Positions 32,946 to 40,301 of a stretch of DNA of 41,570 nt are shown here, piece by piece. Source of the stretch: Exilibacterium sp. (lineage in GTDB: Bacteria; Pseudomonadota; Gammaproteobacteria; Pseudomonadales; Cellvibrionaceae); contig JANQMH010000013.1 of assembly GCA_028280195.1 (NCBI GenBank), forward strand, positions 1 to 41,570, in the 5' to 3' direction. The notes below the pieces were generated by a model. That model saw only the letters and a program-made list of their open reading frames with translations, did no database searches and was not told the DNA's origin. Both the position numbers and the translations under genes were made by a program. Within the stretch, counting starts at the first letter, position 1, and every line of letters starts with the position of its first letter.

Positions 32946-35363
32946 TCACCAGTTGAGCTGCAAGCCGACGCCGAGCGTACGCGGCGGCCCGATGCTGCCA
33001 TAGGCGCCCGACAGGCCGAAAACCCTGCCGTCTTGAAGAAAGAGTTCGTACTCGTCATCGAGCAGATTCGTGCCCCAGACATAGGCCTGCCAGGCCCCGC
33101 GCTGATAACCGAGGCGGCCGCTCAGGAGGCTGCGCGCGCTGATCTGTGTGATCTCCGGCGCGGTAATCCTGGAGAAGGTGTCGTCGGTATAGCTGTAGGT
33201 CGCGGTCGCGAACAAGCCGCGCTCGCTGACGTAGCGCCCCCCGAAGGTCGCGGTAACGTCCGGAGACTGCGAGAAGGACATACCGGCGAGATCGACGCCG
33301 TTGACCACGAACTCCTTGAATTCCGTGTCGATGATGCCGAGGCTCGCGAACAGGTTCAGGCGCCCGGTCGCCTGCCACTCAAGCTCGAGTTCCGCGCCGG
33401 TCACCTCCGATTCACCGGCGTTGGCGACGGTATCATCGAAGCCCGGCGCCCCACCCGGCAAGGTCGTGGTGACCTGCTGATCGGACCAGTCGAAATGGAA
33501 GATATTGGCATTCACCAGCAGCCGGCCGTCAGGGGACTGGTAGCGCAGGAACAGTTCGTAGTTGTCGATGAACTCCTCGTCATAGGGCGTCGCCTGCCCC
33601 AGGAACACGGCAAAGGCGACGCCGCCGGCCTGGAAACCCCGACTGTAGCTCGCACCGACTCGGGTAGAGTCGTTGAGGTCATGGGCGATGGTCAGCGACG
33701 GGATGAACTGGTCGAAGGAAGTGGAAAGCGAGAGGTCGCTGATGACACCTGTGTTGTCTGCGAAGTCGTCCGTGTTGCGCTCCTCATGGTTGAAGCGAGC
33801 ACCCAGCGTGAATTCCCAATCGTCGACCGGGCGCCAGCTCAGCTGGCCGAAAACCGCCTGCTGCTCGATGTTCTCGGTGTTGTCCGTCGCCGTGTTGAAG
33901 GGCACGATGCCACCCATGCCATCCGGGCGCACGCCCATTCCAGCGAAGCCGTTGGTGTAGTCGCCGTCGGAATAGAACAGGCCGAGCAGCGCGGAGATGC
34001 GGTCGCTCTCGTAGTTCAGGCGCAACTCCTGGCTGAACAGTTCCTCCTCGATGAAGCCGCTGACGGTCAGGAGGTCGAGGGCGGAGAGATCGCCGTCGAA
34101 GCGCTGGTCGAGCAAGAAGTCGCTGGCGCCGGTGACCGAGGTGAAGAGCCAGCGATCGTTCATCTGCCAGCTGGCCTCGAGCGAGATCAGATCGAAGTCC
34201 GAGGGAAACTCATCATCGATATTGTAGGGCTGCTCTCGGTCGAACAGATCCCCCCCCGGTGGCGGTACCACGAAGGCGCTGGCGTTGGTGTCCGATTCGT
34301 TGTGCTGGTAGGTCAGATCGAAGACGAGATCCTCACTACCGAGCGGTTGCCAGCGCAGCGCCAGGCGCACGGTTTCCTCATCCTCACTCTGCACGTCGTC
34401 ACGGCCGGTCGTGGTGTTGTCCACGTCCCCGTTCGATTGGCGTGTTTCCAGGACGAGGCGGGCAGCCAGAGTGTCTTCGGCGAGTACGACGTTCTGCATG
34501 AGCGCGAGGCGCAGCGTGTCCAGTTCCCCGCCCTCGGTGCGGAAGGCGCCCTGATAGCCATCGAAATCGGGACGGTTGTAGTTGATGAAAACCGAACCGA
34601 TGAGCGCATTCGGCCCCTGCAGCGAGGACTGCGGCCCGCGCATAACTTCGACCGAAACAGCGTCGAAGAGCGACGGCTTCAAGTAGTTGCCGGACGCCAC
34701 CCCTAAGGCAACCTGATTGACGAGGATCGACGCCAGCGCGTTGGAGCTGTTCAGGGCGCCCGCAACGCCGTCGGTGTTGACCCCGCGGATGCTGTACGCA
34801 CCCGAGATCGAGTTGCCGATGGAGGCATTCGCCATGCGGTCGAAGATATCCTCGACATCGAAGATCGCCTGGCTGCTGATTCGCTCCTCGTCGAAATAGC
34901 CGACGCTCGTCGCCAGCTCCTGGCGTGTCGCACCGGTCTTGCTGCCGATGACAAAGACGTCTTCGATAACGACGCCACGCTCCGGTCCGAAATTCGGCGC
35001 ATCTTCGTCGAGCAAAAATGCGCCGGAAGCTGATTGGCTAACGCGCAGACCGGTATCCGCCACCAATCGAGTCAATGCCTGTCGGGCAGTGAGGACGCCG
35101 GAAACGCTTGCACTGGTGTACCGACTGACGTTGCCAGACTGCACCACCACTTGCTGGCCGGTAACCGCTGTGAAGTCGCGCAGCACTTGCATCAGCGGCT
35201 GAGCCGGAATGTCGAAACGATAAGTGGAATTATCGTCAGCGGTATCTTGCCCCCAAGCGATTGGCCCGGCCAGCAGCACTAGCAGCAGCGCCAGACCGTA
35301 CCATCGTTTCAATTGCTTGTTGTGTTCTCTGTATCCCCTGCACGCCATGCTCAGCGTCCCCAT
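32946..35363 (-). CDS. FecA-type TonB-dependent receptor with STN signalling domain
   Basis: An 805-residue outer membrane receptor. Signal peptide (about 1-39), STN domain (about 48-120), TonB-box-like VVIEDVFVI (131-139), plug with YSIRGVNTDGVAG and VEVMRGPQSSLQGPNALIGS, then a 22-strand barrel ending in LGVGLQLNW with the usual terminal aromatic residue. FecA-type STN domains contact the periplasmic part of the anti-sigma protein when ligand binds and so switch on the ECF sigma factor. The fecR and sigma genes lie directly upstream on the same strand in the usual order. Its first 121 residues and its leader DNA are shared with the hydrolase at 25846-27222. With PchB and an NRPS nearby, a salicylate-type ferric siderophore is a reasonable candidate ligand. 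Confidence 0.93.
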   Translation of the reverse strand: MGTLSMACRGYREHNKQLKRWYGLALLLVLLAGPIAWGQDTADDNSTYRFDIPAQPLMQVLRDFTAVTGQQVVVQSGNVSRYTSASVSGVLTARQALTRLVADTGLRVSQSASGAFLLDEDAPNFGPERGVVIEDVFVIGSKTGATRQELATSVGYFDEERISSQAIFDVEDIFDRMANASIGNSISGAYSIRGVNTDGVAGALNSSNALASILVNQVALGVASGNYLKPSLFDAVSVEVMRGPQSSLQGPNALIGSVFINYNRPDFDGYQGAFRTEGGELDTLRLALMQNVVLAEDTLAARLVLETRQSNGDVDNTTTGRDDVQSEDEETVRLALRWQPLGSEDLVFDLTYQHNESDTNASAFVVPPPGGDLFDREQPYNIDDEFPSDFDLISLEASWQMNDRWLFTSVTGASDFLLDQRFDGDLSALDLLTVSGFIEEELFSQELRLNYESDRISALLGLFYSDGDYTNGFAGMGVRPDGMGGIVPFNTATDNTENIEQQAVFGQLSWRPVDDWEFTLGARFNHEERNTDDFADNTGVISDLSLSTSFDQFIPSLTIAHDLNDSTRVGASYSRGFQAGGVAFAVFLGQATPYDEEFIDNYELFLRYQSPDGRLLVNANIFHFDWSDQQVTTTLPGGAPGFDDTVANAGESEVTGAELELEWQATGRLNLFASLGIIDTEFKEFVVNGVDLAGMSFSQSPDVTATFGGRYVSERGLFATATYSYTDDTFSRITAPEITQISARSLLSGRLGYQRGAWQAYVWGTNLLDDEYELFLQDGRVFGLSGAYGSIGPPRTLGVGLQLNW

Positions 35364-35496
35364 TCATTGTTCCAATCCGGTGACGGAATTCACCATCTAT
35401 CAGTACTGAAGACACGCCAGACGGCTTTACCCGTAAAAATTGGCTGAGAGTTTTATGAAACAGGTGCTATCGGGGTCGCTCGGGCGCGAGTGAGCG
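35000..35496 (-). repeat. Segmental duplication, copy 2 (fecR end, leader and STN domain of the receptor gene)
   Basis: Partner of 26859-27355, in the same orientation and without visible gaps. It includes the last codons of fecR, the 103-bp intergenic stretch (with the shared CGTAAAAATTGGCTGAGAG), the signal peptide and the STN domain of the receptor. Confidence 0.85.
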
Positions 35497-36507
35497 CAAC
35501 ACGAGCGTGTTCCGGCCCTGAACCTCACCGGTCAATCGGTAGCTCTGCATAACCGCCAGCAGGGCGTCGTCGCCCTTGCTCAGCACGAACGTCCCGGACA
35601 CGGGCCTGTTCGAATCAAAGACATAGCTGGCGTCGATCTGATAGGACGTGTAGGGCTGCAGGGCCTCGAGTGCTTCAATCAGAGGCCGCTGCTCGAACAC
35701 GAGTATCCCCTCTCGCCAAGCACCGATCTCGGCCAGAGGCCGAGTTTTTACCCGACCAACCTCACCGTCCGTGACGCGCACGACGTCGGCAACTCCAAGG
35801 CGCGTCGCCACCTGCTCATCTTCAGCCCGGACGCCGACGGCGCCTTCCAGGACCTCGACTTCGACAGCCTGGCCGCCCAGCCGGTGGACAACGAATTGGG
35901 TGCCCAGCACCGTGGCGACCGCGCTTTCGCTGGCGACGGAAAACGGCCGATCCGGGTCGGGCGCCACGCTGAACAGCGCTTTGCCTCGAAGCAGCGCTAC
36001 CCGACGCTCTGAGGCAGTCATCGACACCGTCAGCTCAGTGCTCCAGTCCAGCCAGACTTCAGATCCGTCGTCCAGTGAGACAGTGCGCTGCTGACCCCGG
36101 CCGGTCCGATAGGATTCCGGCGAGACGGTCGGCCCCGCTTCCGCGCGTGCCGCAACCGCGTCGGGCTGAAGTTGAGATCGAAAAGCAGGTTCGAGGCCGA
36201 GATACACGGCGGCGACCAATGCCATCGCAACACCCAGAGTAGGCGCCAATCGAAGCGGGCTCTGAGCAAGCCTCGCCAGGCGGACCTGGATAGCCAGATT
36301 GAGAGTGTCGAAACGGGACAGCGGCACATCGTCGACCTGACCCAGAACTTCCCAGTCCGCCTCCGCCTGCATTGCCGCCCGTGCGTGCGCGGGCGACTGT
36401 TTGCGCCAGGCATCGAGTTCCGGCCTGCGTTTCGGGTCATCGTAGACCGCAACCACCAGGTCGAACGCTTCACGCTGTAGGCGCTTATCGGGCTCTTGGT
36501 TGTTCAC
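35467..36507 (-). CDS. fecR: FecR-family anti-sigma/signal transducer
   Basis: A 346-residue inner membrane protein that relays the receptor signal to the sigma factor. Residues 1-60 form the cytoplasmic DUF4880 sigma-binding part (LDAWRKQSPAHARAAMQAEADW). A membrane helix follows at about 88-106 (LGVAMALVAAVYLGLE), then the FecR domain (about 137-232; SLDDGSEVWLDWSTEL, VLGTQFVV and VEVLEGAVGV) and a C-terminal domain (about 263-346; FEQRPLIEALEALQ) thought to meet the STN domain. The frame opens at 36534, but the GTG at 36507 has GGGGGTG at ideal distance. It lies between sigma factor and receptor. Confidence 0.93.
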   Translation of the reverse strand: MNNQEPDKRLQREAFDLVVAVYDDPKRRPELDAWRKQSPAHARAAMQAEADWEVLGQVDDVPLSRFDTLNLAIQVRLARLAQSPLRLAPTLGVAMALVAAVYLGLEPAFRSQLQPDAVAARAEAGPTVSPESYRTGRGQQRTVSLDDGSEVWLDWSTELTVSMTASERRVALLRGKALFSVAPDPDRPFSVASESAVATVLGTQFVVHRLGGQAVEVEVLEGAVGVRAEDEQVATRLGVADVVRVTDGEVGRVKTRPLAEIGAWREGILVFEQRPLIEALEALQPYTSYQIDASYVFDSNRPVSGTFVLSKGDDALLAVMQSYRLTGEVQGRNTLVLRSLAPERPR

Positions 36508-36605
36508 GGCTTCACCCCCTAATTCAGGCATCACGGTTCAGCCACTACGGCCACTCACTGCATCATCATAATAGGAGACACGTTACCAGCGAAAACCCGT
36601 AACGT

Positions 36606-37094
36606 TTAGTCGCGAAGGCAAGTATAGCAGTGGGAAAGGGCTTTCCTGACGTGCTTCTCGACGGTGGAGATGCTGACGCCGAGTTGCCCGGCGATGTCCT
36701 GCTGGCTGGCGCCATGAAGCCGATACAGGGTGAATATCTTGCGAGTCAGCAGCGGTAGCCCCTGCAGGGCTTGATTGACCTTTGCCAGGTCCTGCGCGGA
36801 TTCGGCGATCGTTTCAGGCGATCGATCATCCCGCTCATTCAGCAGCGGTGCAATAAGGACGTCGAATTCTGCCCTCGTACGTGCCGCGCGTTGTAAATTT
36901 AATGCGGCATTCTTCGCTGCCTGAAACAGAAATGCGCGGACGTCCTCGATGGGTGGATCTGGATTGCGGCGGAGCAGATTCTCGGCGATGGACTGGAAGA
37001 TGTCAGCCGCAGTTTCAGCACAGCCTACCCGGCCGTTCAAGAAGCGGCTCACCTCCAACCGATAGCGCTCGATTGATCCGCTGAGAGATTCCAT
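36606..37094 (-). CDS. fecI: FecI-like ECF RNA polymerase sigma factor
   Basis: An iron-starvation-type sigma factor of about 162 residues from the ATG at 37094. Region 2 (about 10-75; ETAADIFQSIAENLLRR, DVRAFLFQAAKNAALN) and region 4 (about 110-160; LPLLTRKIFTLYRLHGASQQDIAGQLGVSISTVEKHVRKAL) are both clear. The frame runs back to a TTG at 37307, but the added 71 residues do not resemble the family. FecR follows directly, so FecI-FecR-receptor signalling is expected. A Fur-like site lies upstream at 37361-37379. Confidence 0.92.
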   Translation of the reverse strand: MESLSGSIERYRLEVSRFLNGRVGCAETAADIFQSIAENLLRRNPDPPIEDVRAFLFQAAKNAALNLQRAARTRAEFDVLIAPLLNERDDRSPETIAESAQDLAKVNQALQGLPLLTRKIFTLYRLHGASQQDIAGQLGVSISTVEKHVRKALSHCYTCLRD

Positions 37095-37500
37095 ATGGGG
37101 TACCAGGGGTTTCCCACCCTTTACGGACAAACGAATCCTAAGTTGTTGATACATGGTTGCGGTAGCGCCACTGTCAGTAACGAACAAGTCCATGTTTGGA
37201 CCACCCTGTGGACCGTCCGGCACGCCCCGGAAACGGCTGCGCCGACGCTTCAAAACAAGTTCTTGCCTCGCCTTCACAGAATTGGCTCGGATGTCGGCGC
37301 ACAACAAAACTCTCTTAACAAAACTCTCTTGCCGTTGATATATCTTGCCGAGAGCATATCACGAATGATATGCATTCTCAATCACACTTAACTGTCACTG
37401 TCGCCCAAATACGACTATAGGATCCTAGGGATTTTCCGTCCTAAAAAGATATATTCTTCTGTAGCCCCCGTCATTCAAGGCTTTTAGAGGGCCATCACTT
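37095..37500. other. Upstream region of the sigma factor gene
   Basis: About 400 bp without a gene on either strand that I would support. It holds the probable Fur site at 37361-37379 and, on the far side, the end of the Tn3-family transposase remnant. A short palindrome TAGGATCCTA sits near 37420. Confidence 0.45.
37361..37379. promoter_or_regulatory. Candidate Fur box upstream of the sigma factor gene
   Basis: ACGAATGATATGCATTCTC matches the 19-bp Fur consensus at 13 positions by my count and contains the symmetric GAATG-N5-CATTC. A Fur site here would confine sigma factor expression to iron-poor cells. Confidence 0.5.
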
Positions 37501-38014
37501 TCAAAATGTCACTGTTTTGAAATGATTTGCCTGGGTAATCTTATCTAAATCGACCATATTATGTTCAACCTCAAAGAGATAGGTACCGTTAAAATTGACG
37601 TTGACCCAGGCCACTGGTGACACCTGCTTCGTCTTTTCTAGAAATGTAGCAACTTGCTCAGAATGGCTGAGTTGAAGTAAATCGATTACCGCTAACATAA
37701 GCAATGGCTCGATGTAATTGGTGATACGCTTCTCCACGATTTAACGCCCGCTGCGCATATTGCCATAGATTTGCAGCGGCAAGAAAACTCTTAGCTGATT
37801 TCCGCAAGTGAGTTAATTTTAGTGGCGCATTACCATCAACCAAGTTCACCAGCGTTTCAGATAGTTGATTCGATACTGACTGCTCGATGATTTTCTCAAT
37901 ACGATTTCTTTCAGATTGAATAACACTGCTAATCATTTTTTGCAGTATTGAATAGTGAGGAATTGCAATTCGATAAAAGGTCAAATAGGGAACAGAAAAG
38001 GCAAGGGCGGACAA
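37501..38014 (-). pseudogene. Decayed Tn3-family transposase remnant
   Basis: Two overlapping frames give pieces of a Tn3-family transposase. The frame at 38014-37658 reads SVPYLTFYRIAIPHYSILQ, an N-terminal-type segment with ERNRIEKIIEQ, then jumps to ALNRGEAYHQLHRAIAYVSG, which belongs near the C-terminus. The frame at 37737-37501 gives VSPVAWVNVNFNGTYLFE, the family's final motif. The catalytic middle is missing and a frameshift separates the pieces, so it is inactive. It lies between the truncated ORF beyond pchB and the sigma gene and probably marks the event that rearranged this locus. The ends of the transposon are not visible. Confidence 0.75.
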
Positions 38015-38125
38015 CCTGTCACAGTGCCTTCGCCGTTCCTGGATAAATTGTCAAAAGTTGTAGAGTACACCAAGACCGACTCGACAATCACATGGTAGCG
38101 AGAACGAAACCAAAATCCTGGGTTG

Positions 38126-38197
38126 CTAAAGATCCATCCGAGGTTTTGCTTCCAGCAAGTACTGACGTAAACCGGTTAATGCAAAGCGAGCTGTCAT
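38126..38197 (-). pseudogene. Truncated ORF translationally coupled to pchB
   Basis: The pchB stop overlaps an ATG (ATGA) that opens a 23-codon frame, MTARFALTGLRQYLLEAKPR and three more residues, before a stop. The overlap is typical of an operon partner, so this looks like the start of a second biosynthetic gene cut off by rearrangement. Its identity cannot be told from so short a piece; isochorismate synthase or salicylate-AMP ligase would be expected by pathway logic. Confidence 0.5.
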
Positions 38198-38520
38198 ACC
38201 TTCTTCGAAGATAAACCATGCTTGGCGCGCCAATGCTGAGTTTGCTGACTAATAAACCATTGAATAATTTCGCTGAACAACGACTCTATGTAATCGGCGG
38301 ACAGCTGCTGCTGATCTGCCCAGTGACGGCGTTCTACCAACATGGCAGCAACCCGATCCGGGGCGGCAATACTGGCTTCGTTTGGTTTAAAGCGCGCGGC
38401 GGACAGTACGTAGTCCATACGTTTTCGCAACAGCCTAATGATCTCTTGATCGATGGAATCAATGCCCTGGCGGATTTCCTCCAGGTTCTCACAGTCTGCC
38501 GGCAGCTTGATAGATTGCAC
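38194..38520 (-). CDS. pchB: Isochorismate pyruvate-lyase / chorismate-mutase-fold protein (PchB-like)
   Basis: A 108-residue member of the AroQ fold. It closely follows PchB, which removes pyruvate from isochorismate to make salicylate, the starter of pyochelin-type siderophores. The active-site set of PchB (Arg14, Arg31, Lys42, Gln90) appears at Arg17, Arg34, Lys45 and Gln93, each shifted by three. Family landmarks RMDYVLSAARFKPNEASI and APDRVAAMLVERRHWA are present. The GTG start at 38520 has AAGGA eight bases upstream. A Fur-like site lies 103 bp upstream. Plain chorismate mutase activity is a lesser possibility. No isochorismate synthase gene is visible; the next coupled frame is truncated. 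Confidence 0.88.
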   Translation of the reverse strand: MQSIKLPADCENLEEIRQGIDSIDQEIIRLLRKRMDYVLSAARFKPNEASIAAPDRVAAMLVERRHWADQQQLSADYIESLFSEIIQWFISQQTQHWRAKHGLSSKKV

Positions 38521-38622
38521 AAAATTATCCTTTTTTGTGAGAGCTGCGTTTCACCACGCAAGCCCAAAAACGAGAATGTTTGCACTGGATAATATACTAA
38601 AAGTTCTACCAGTGGCGATAGT

Positions 38623-38641
38623 AAAAATGATACTAATTATG
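38623..38641. promoter_or_regulatory. Candidate Fur box upstream of pchB
   Basis: AAAAATGATACTAATTATG matches the 19-bp Fur consensus (GATAATGATAATCATTATC) at 14 positions by my count. It sits about 100 bp upstream of the pchB start in AT-rich DNA, as expected for an iron-repressed promoter. Confidence 0.55.
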
Positions 38642-38832
38642 CGAGTTATAATCAATAATTAGGCTCTGATTAATTGACTAATCTCCTTCGATCAGAAGTC
38701 TCAATTTTTCAATTTCAAGTAAAAAACTATGGTTAAAGCGCTCCTTACAACTACAACATTTTTCCTGCGCCAAGCCGTTTTCAGCAGCTCAGCATCTGGT
38801 TGTTAGGTGAGTGGCACTTAGTTAAGCCCAGA

Positions 38833-38885
38833 AGCTGTTTCATAACACTCGCCCGCCGCAGTAGGTCGAGTGTTATGAAACAGCT
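38833..38885. repeat. Perfect hairpin, 19-bp arms, 15-nt loop
   Basis: AGCTGTTTCATAACACTCG (38833-38851) pairs exactly with 38867-38885. No T-run follows. It lies inside the left part of the nested element. Confidence 0.85.
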
Positions 38886-38914
38886 CTTAAGCAAATCTGT
38901 GCTAACTGATCGGC

Positions 38915-39020
38915 TCGGCTCTGGGCAGGGCTTTCAGAAACACGTTGTGAATACGTCCATGTAAACTTCTCACCCGCATCCCTGCGGGCGAGAGTTTCTG
39001 AAAGCCCTGCCCAGAGCCGA
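38915..39020. repeat. Hairpin module A: 27-bp perfect arms around a 52-nt core
   Basis: Arms 38915-38941 and 38994-39020 are perfectly complementary (30 bp with one mismatch if extended outward to 38912 and 39023). The 52-nt interior (38942-38993) is the reverse complement, with scattered changes, of the interior of module B. Confidence 0.88.
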
Positions 39021-39067
39021 ACCTACCTCCAGTGTTCTCAGCAAACACCAGTGGAACCGCGGTGGTA

Positions 39068-39187
39068 GGTCCTAGCCCGGTCGGGGTATGGGGTGCGAGA
39101 CTCTCGCCCGCAGGGATGCGGGTGAGAAGTCCCCATGGATGGGTTCACGACGTGTCTCGCACCCCATACCCCGACCGGGCTAGGACC
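39068..39187. repeat. Hairpin module B: 34-bp perfect arms around a 52-nt core
   Basis: Arms 39068-39101 and 39154-39187 are perfectly complementary. Their sequence is unrelated to the arms of module A. The 52-nt core (39102-39153) contains TCTCGCCCGCAGGGATGCGG and CATGGATG motifs shared with the inverted core of module A. Confidence 0.88.
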
Positions 39188-39348
39188 GGATCGGTTAGCA
39201 CCATACTTTTTTAACTAAGTGCCATTCGTTTCTAGATATATCGCACCTGTAAACCGGCACATCGCCATAAGGGATTTTCCTTTGCAATAACAATGTTGGC
39301 TAACGCAAAGGACACAAGTATATGATGCGTATTTTTATCCACGGCCCG

Positions 39349-40116
39349 CTACCGGGGTGAACGATAGGTCTCCAGCACCTCGCCTATCCTGCGAAGCAGC
39401 GCCGGCTGGCTGGATTCGTTAAGATAAAAATGGCCGCCGGGAAACAATTCCAGGCGGAAACTGCCGGTGGTCTCTTCCCGCCAGGCATCGAGATCGGCTT
39501 CGGAAAACTCCTGCTCCGACTCGCCGCCGAAGGCATGGATGGGACAATCGAGGGGCGGTTCGGGGGCATAGGCGTAGGCATCGGTCACAGCAAAATCGGC
39601 TCGAATCAAAGGCAGGAAGAGCGCCATCAGTTGTTCTTCCTGAAGCACGGCCTCGGGGGTGCCGCCGGCGTAGTGGGTTCGCAGTATGTCAACGAAACTC
39701 GAGTCCGGCAGGGTGTGGAAGAGATCCCTGGCAAGGGGGATTCGGGGAGCGCGGCGCCCGGACACCATAAGACTAAAGGGCATCGGCCCCCTGCGGCGAC
39801 GCAGCACCCGCGCCAACTCGAAGGCCAGCAATGCGCCCATGCTGTGACCGAAGAAGGCGAAGGGTCGATCCAGGTAGGGGCTCAGGCCCGAAGCTAAGGC
39901 CCGCGCCGCGGGAAGCGCTTCCTGGAAACAGGTTTCATTGATGCGCGTCTCCCTGCCCGGTAACCTTATCGGACGCAATTCGACATAAGGGGATAACTGC
40001 CGGGACCAGTTGCGGTAGGCAAGCGTACCACCCCCGGCGGCGGGGAAACAAAAAAGCCTCACCTCGGCTTGCGGGTTATCAGTACCGCCGATACATAAGG
40101 GCATTTCACGACTCAT
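39349..40116 (-). CDS. Type II thioesterase (external TE) of non-ribosomal peptide synthesis
   Basis: A 255-residue alpha/beta hydrolase of the GrsT/PchC type. It opens with LFCFPAAGGGTLAYRNW, has LPGRETRI near 52-59, the nucleophile motif FGHSMGALLAFELA with Ser92 and the late GGHFYL with His229. Such enzymes remove stalled or wrong acyl groups from carrier domains of NRPS lines. The ATG at 40116 follows GGGAG. It lies 185 bp downstream of the NRPS gene on the same strand, as is usual for editing thioesterases (PchC in the pyochelin cluster). The palindromic element begins 125 bp beyond its end. Confidence 0.92.
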   Translation of the reverse strand: MSREMPLCIGGTDNPQAEVRLFCFPAAGGGTLAYRNWSRQLSPYVELRPIRLPGRETRINETCFQEALPAARALASGLSPYLDRPFAFFGHSMGALLAFELARVLRRRRGPMPFSLMVSGRRAPRIPLARDLFHTLPDSSFVDILRTHYAGGTPEAVLQEEQLMALFLPLIRADFAVTDAYAYAPEPPLDCPIHAFGGESEQEFSEADLDAWREETTGSFRLELFPGGHFYLNESSQPALLRRIGEVLETYRSPR

Positions 40117-40301
40117 TTTACGCTCCCAGATCTATCCAGTTTCATCGTAACCTCCGCGAGAGACGCCGTTGTTCAGAGCGGAGAGGGATAACGGATAATG
40201 AAAGACACGGTTTCCTACAACGTATGCCATCGTTTTGCATGGATGTCCCGGGGCTTTTCAATAGAGTGCTGGCGGTCGATTCCATTTTGAGCTTCCGAGT
40301 T

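Larger units (their letters stand above)
38812..39224. mobile_element. Nested palindromic, MITE-like element with 14-bp terminal inverted repeats
   Basis: TGGCACTTAGTTAA (38812-38825) and its exact inverse TTAACTAAGTGCCA (39211-39224) bound a 413-bp stretch without ORFs. Inside are a 19-bp-arm hairpin (38833-38885), a second inverted pair GTGCTAAC(T/C)GATC (38899-38911 and 39189-39201), and two long hairpin modules (38915-39020 and 39068-39187). No transposase and no obvious target duplication are visible. It separates pchB from the thioesterase gene. Confidence 0.75.

Noticed and set aside
32883-34706. 607-codon frame on the plus strand opposite the STN receptor
   Set aside because: The minus strand encodes a complete TonB-dependent receptor; the plus frame is long only because of GC-rich codon bias.
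38801-38810. GTTAGGT next to the nested palindromic element, as an integron attC site
   Set aside because: It fits half of the attC core rule, but no partner RYYYAAC box, integrase or cassette array is visible.
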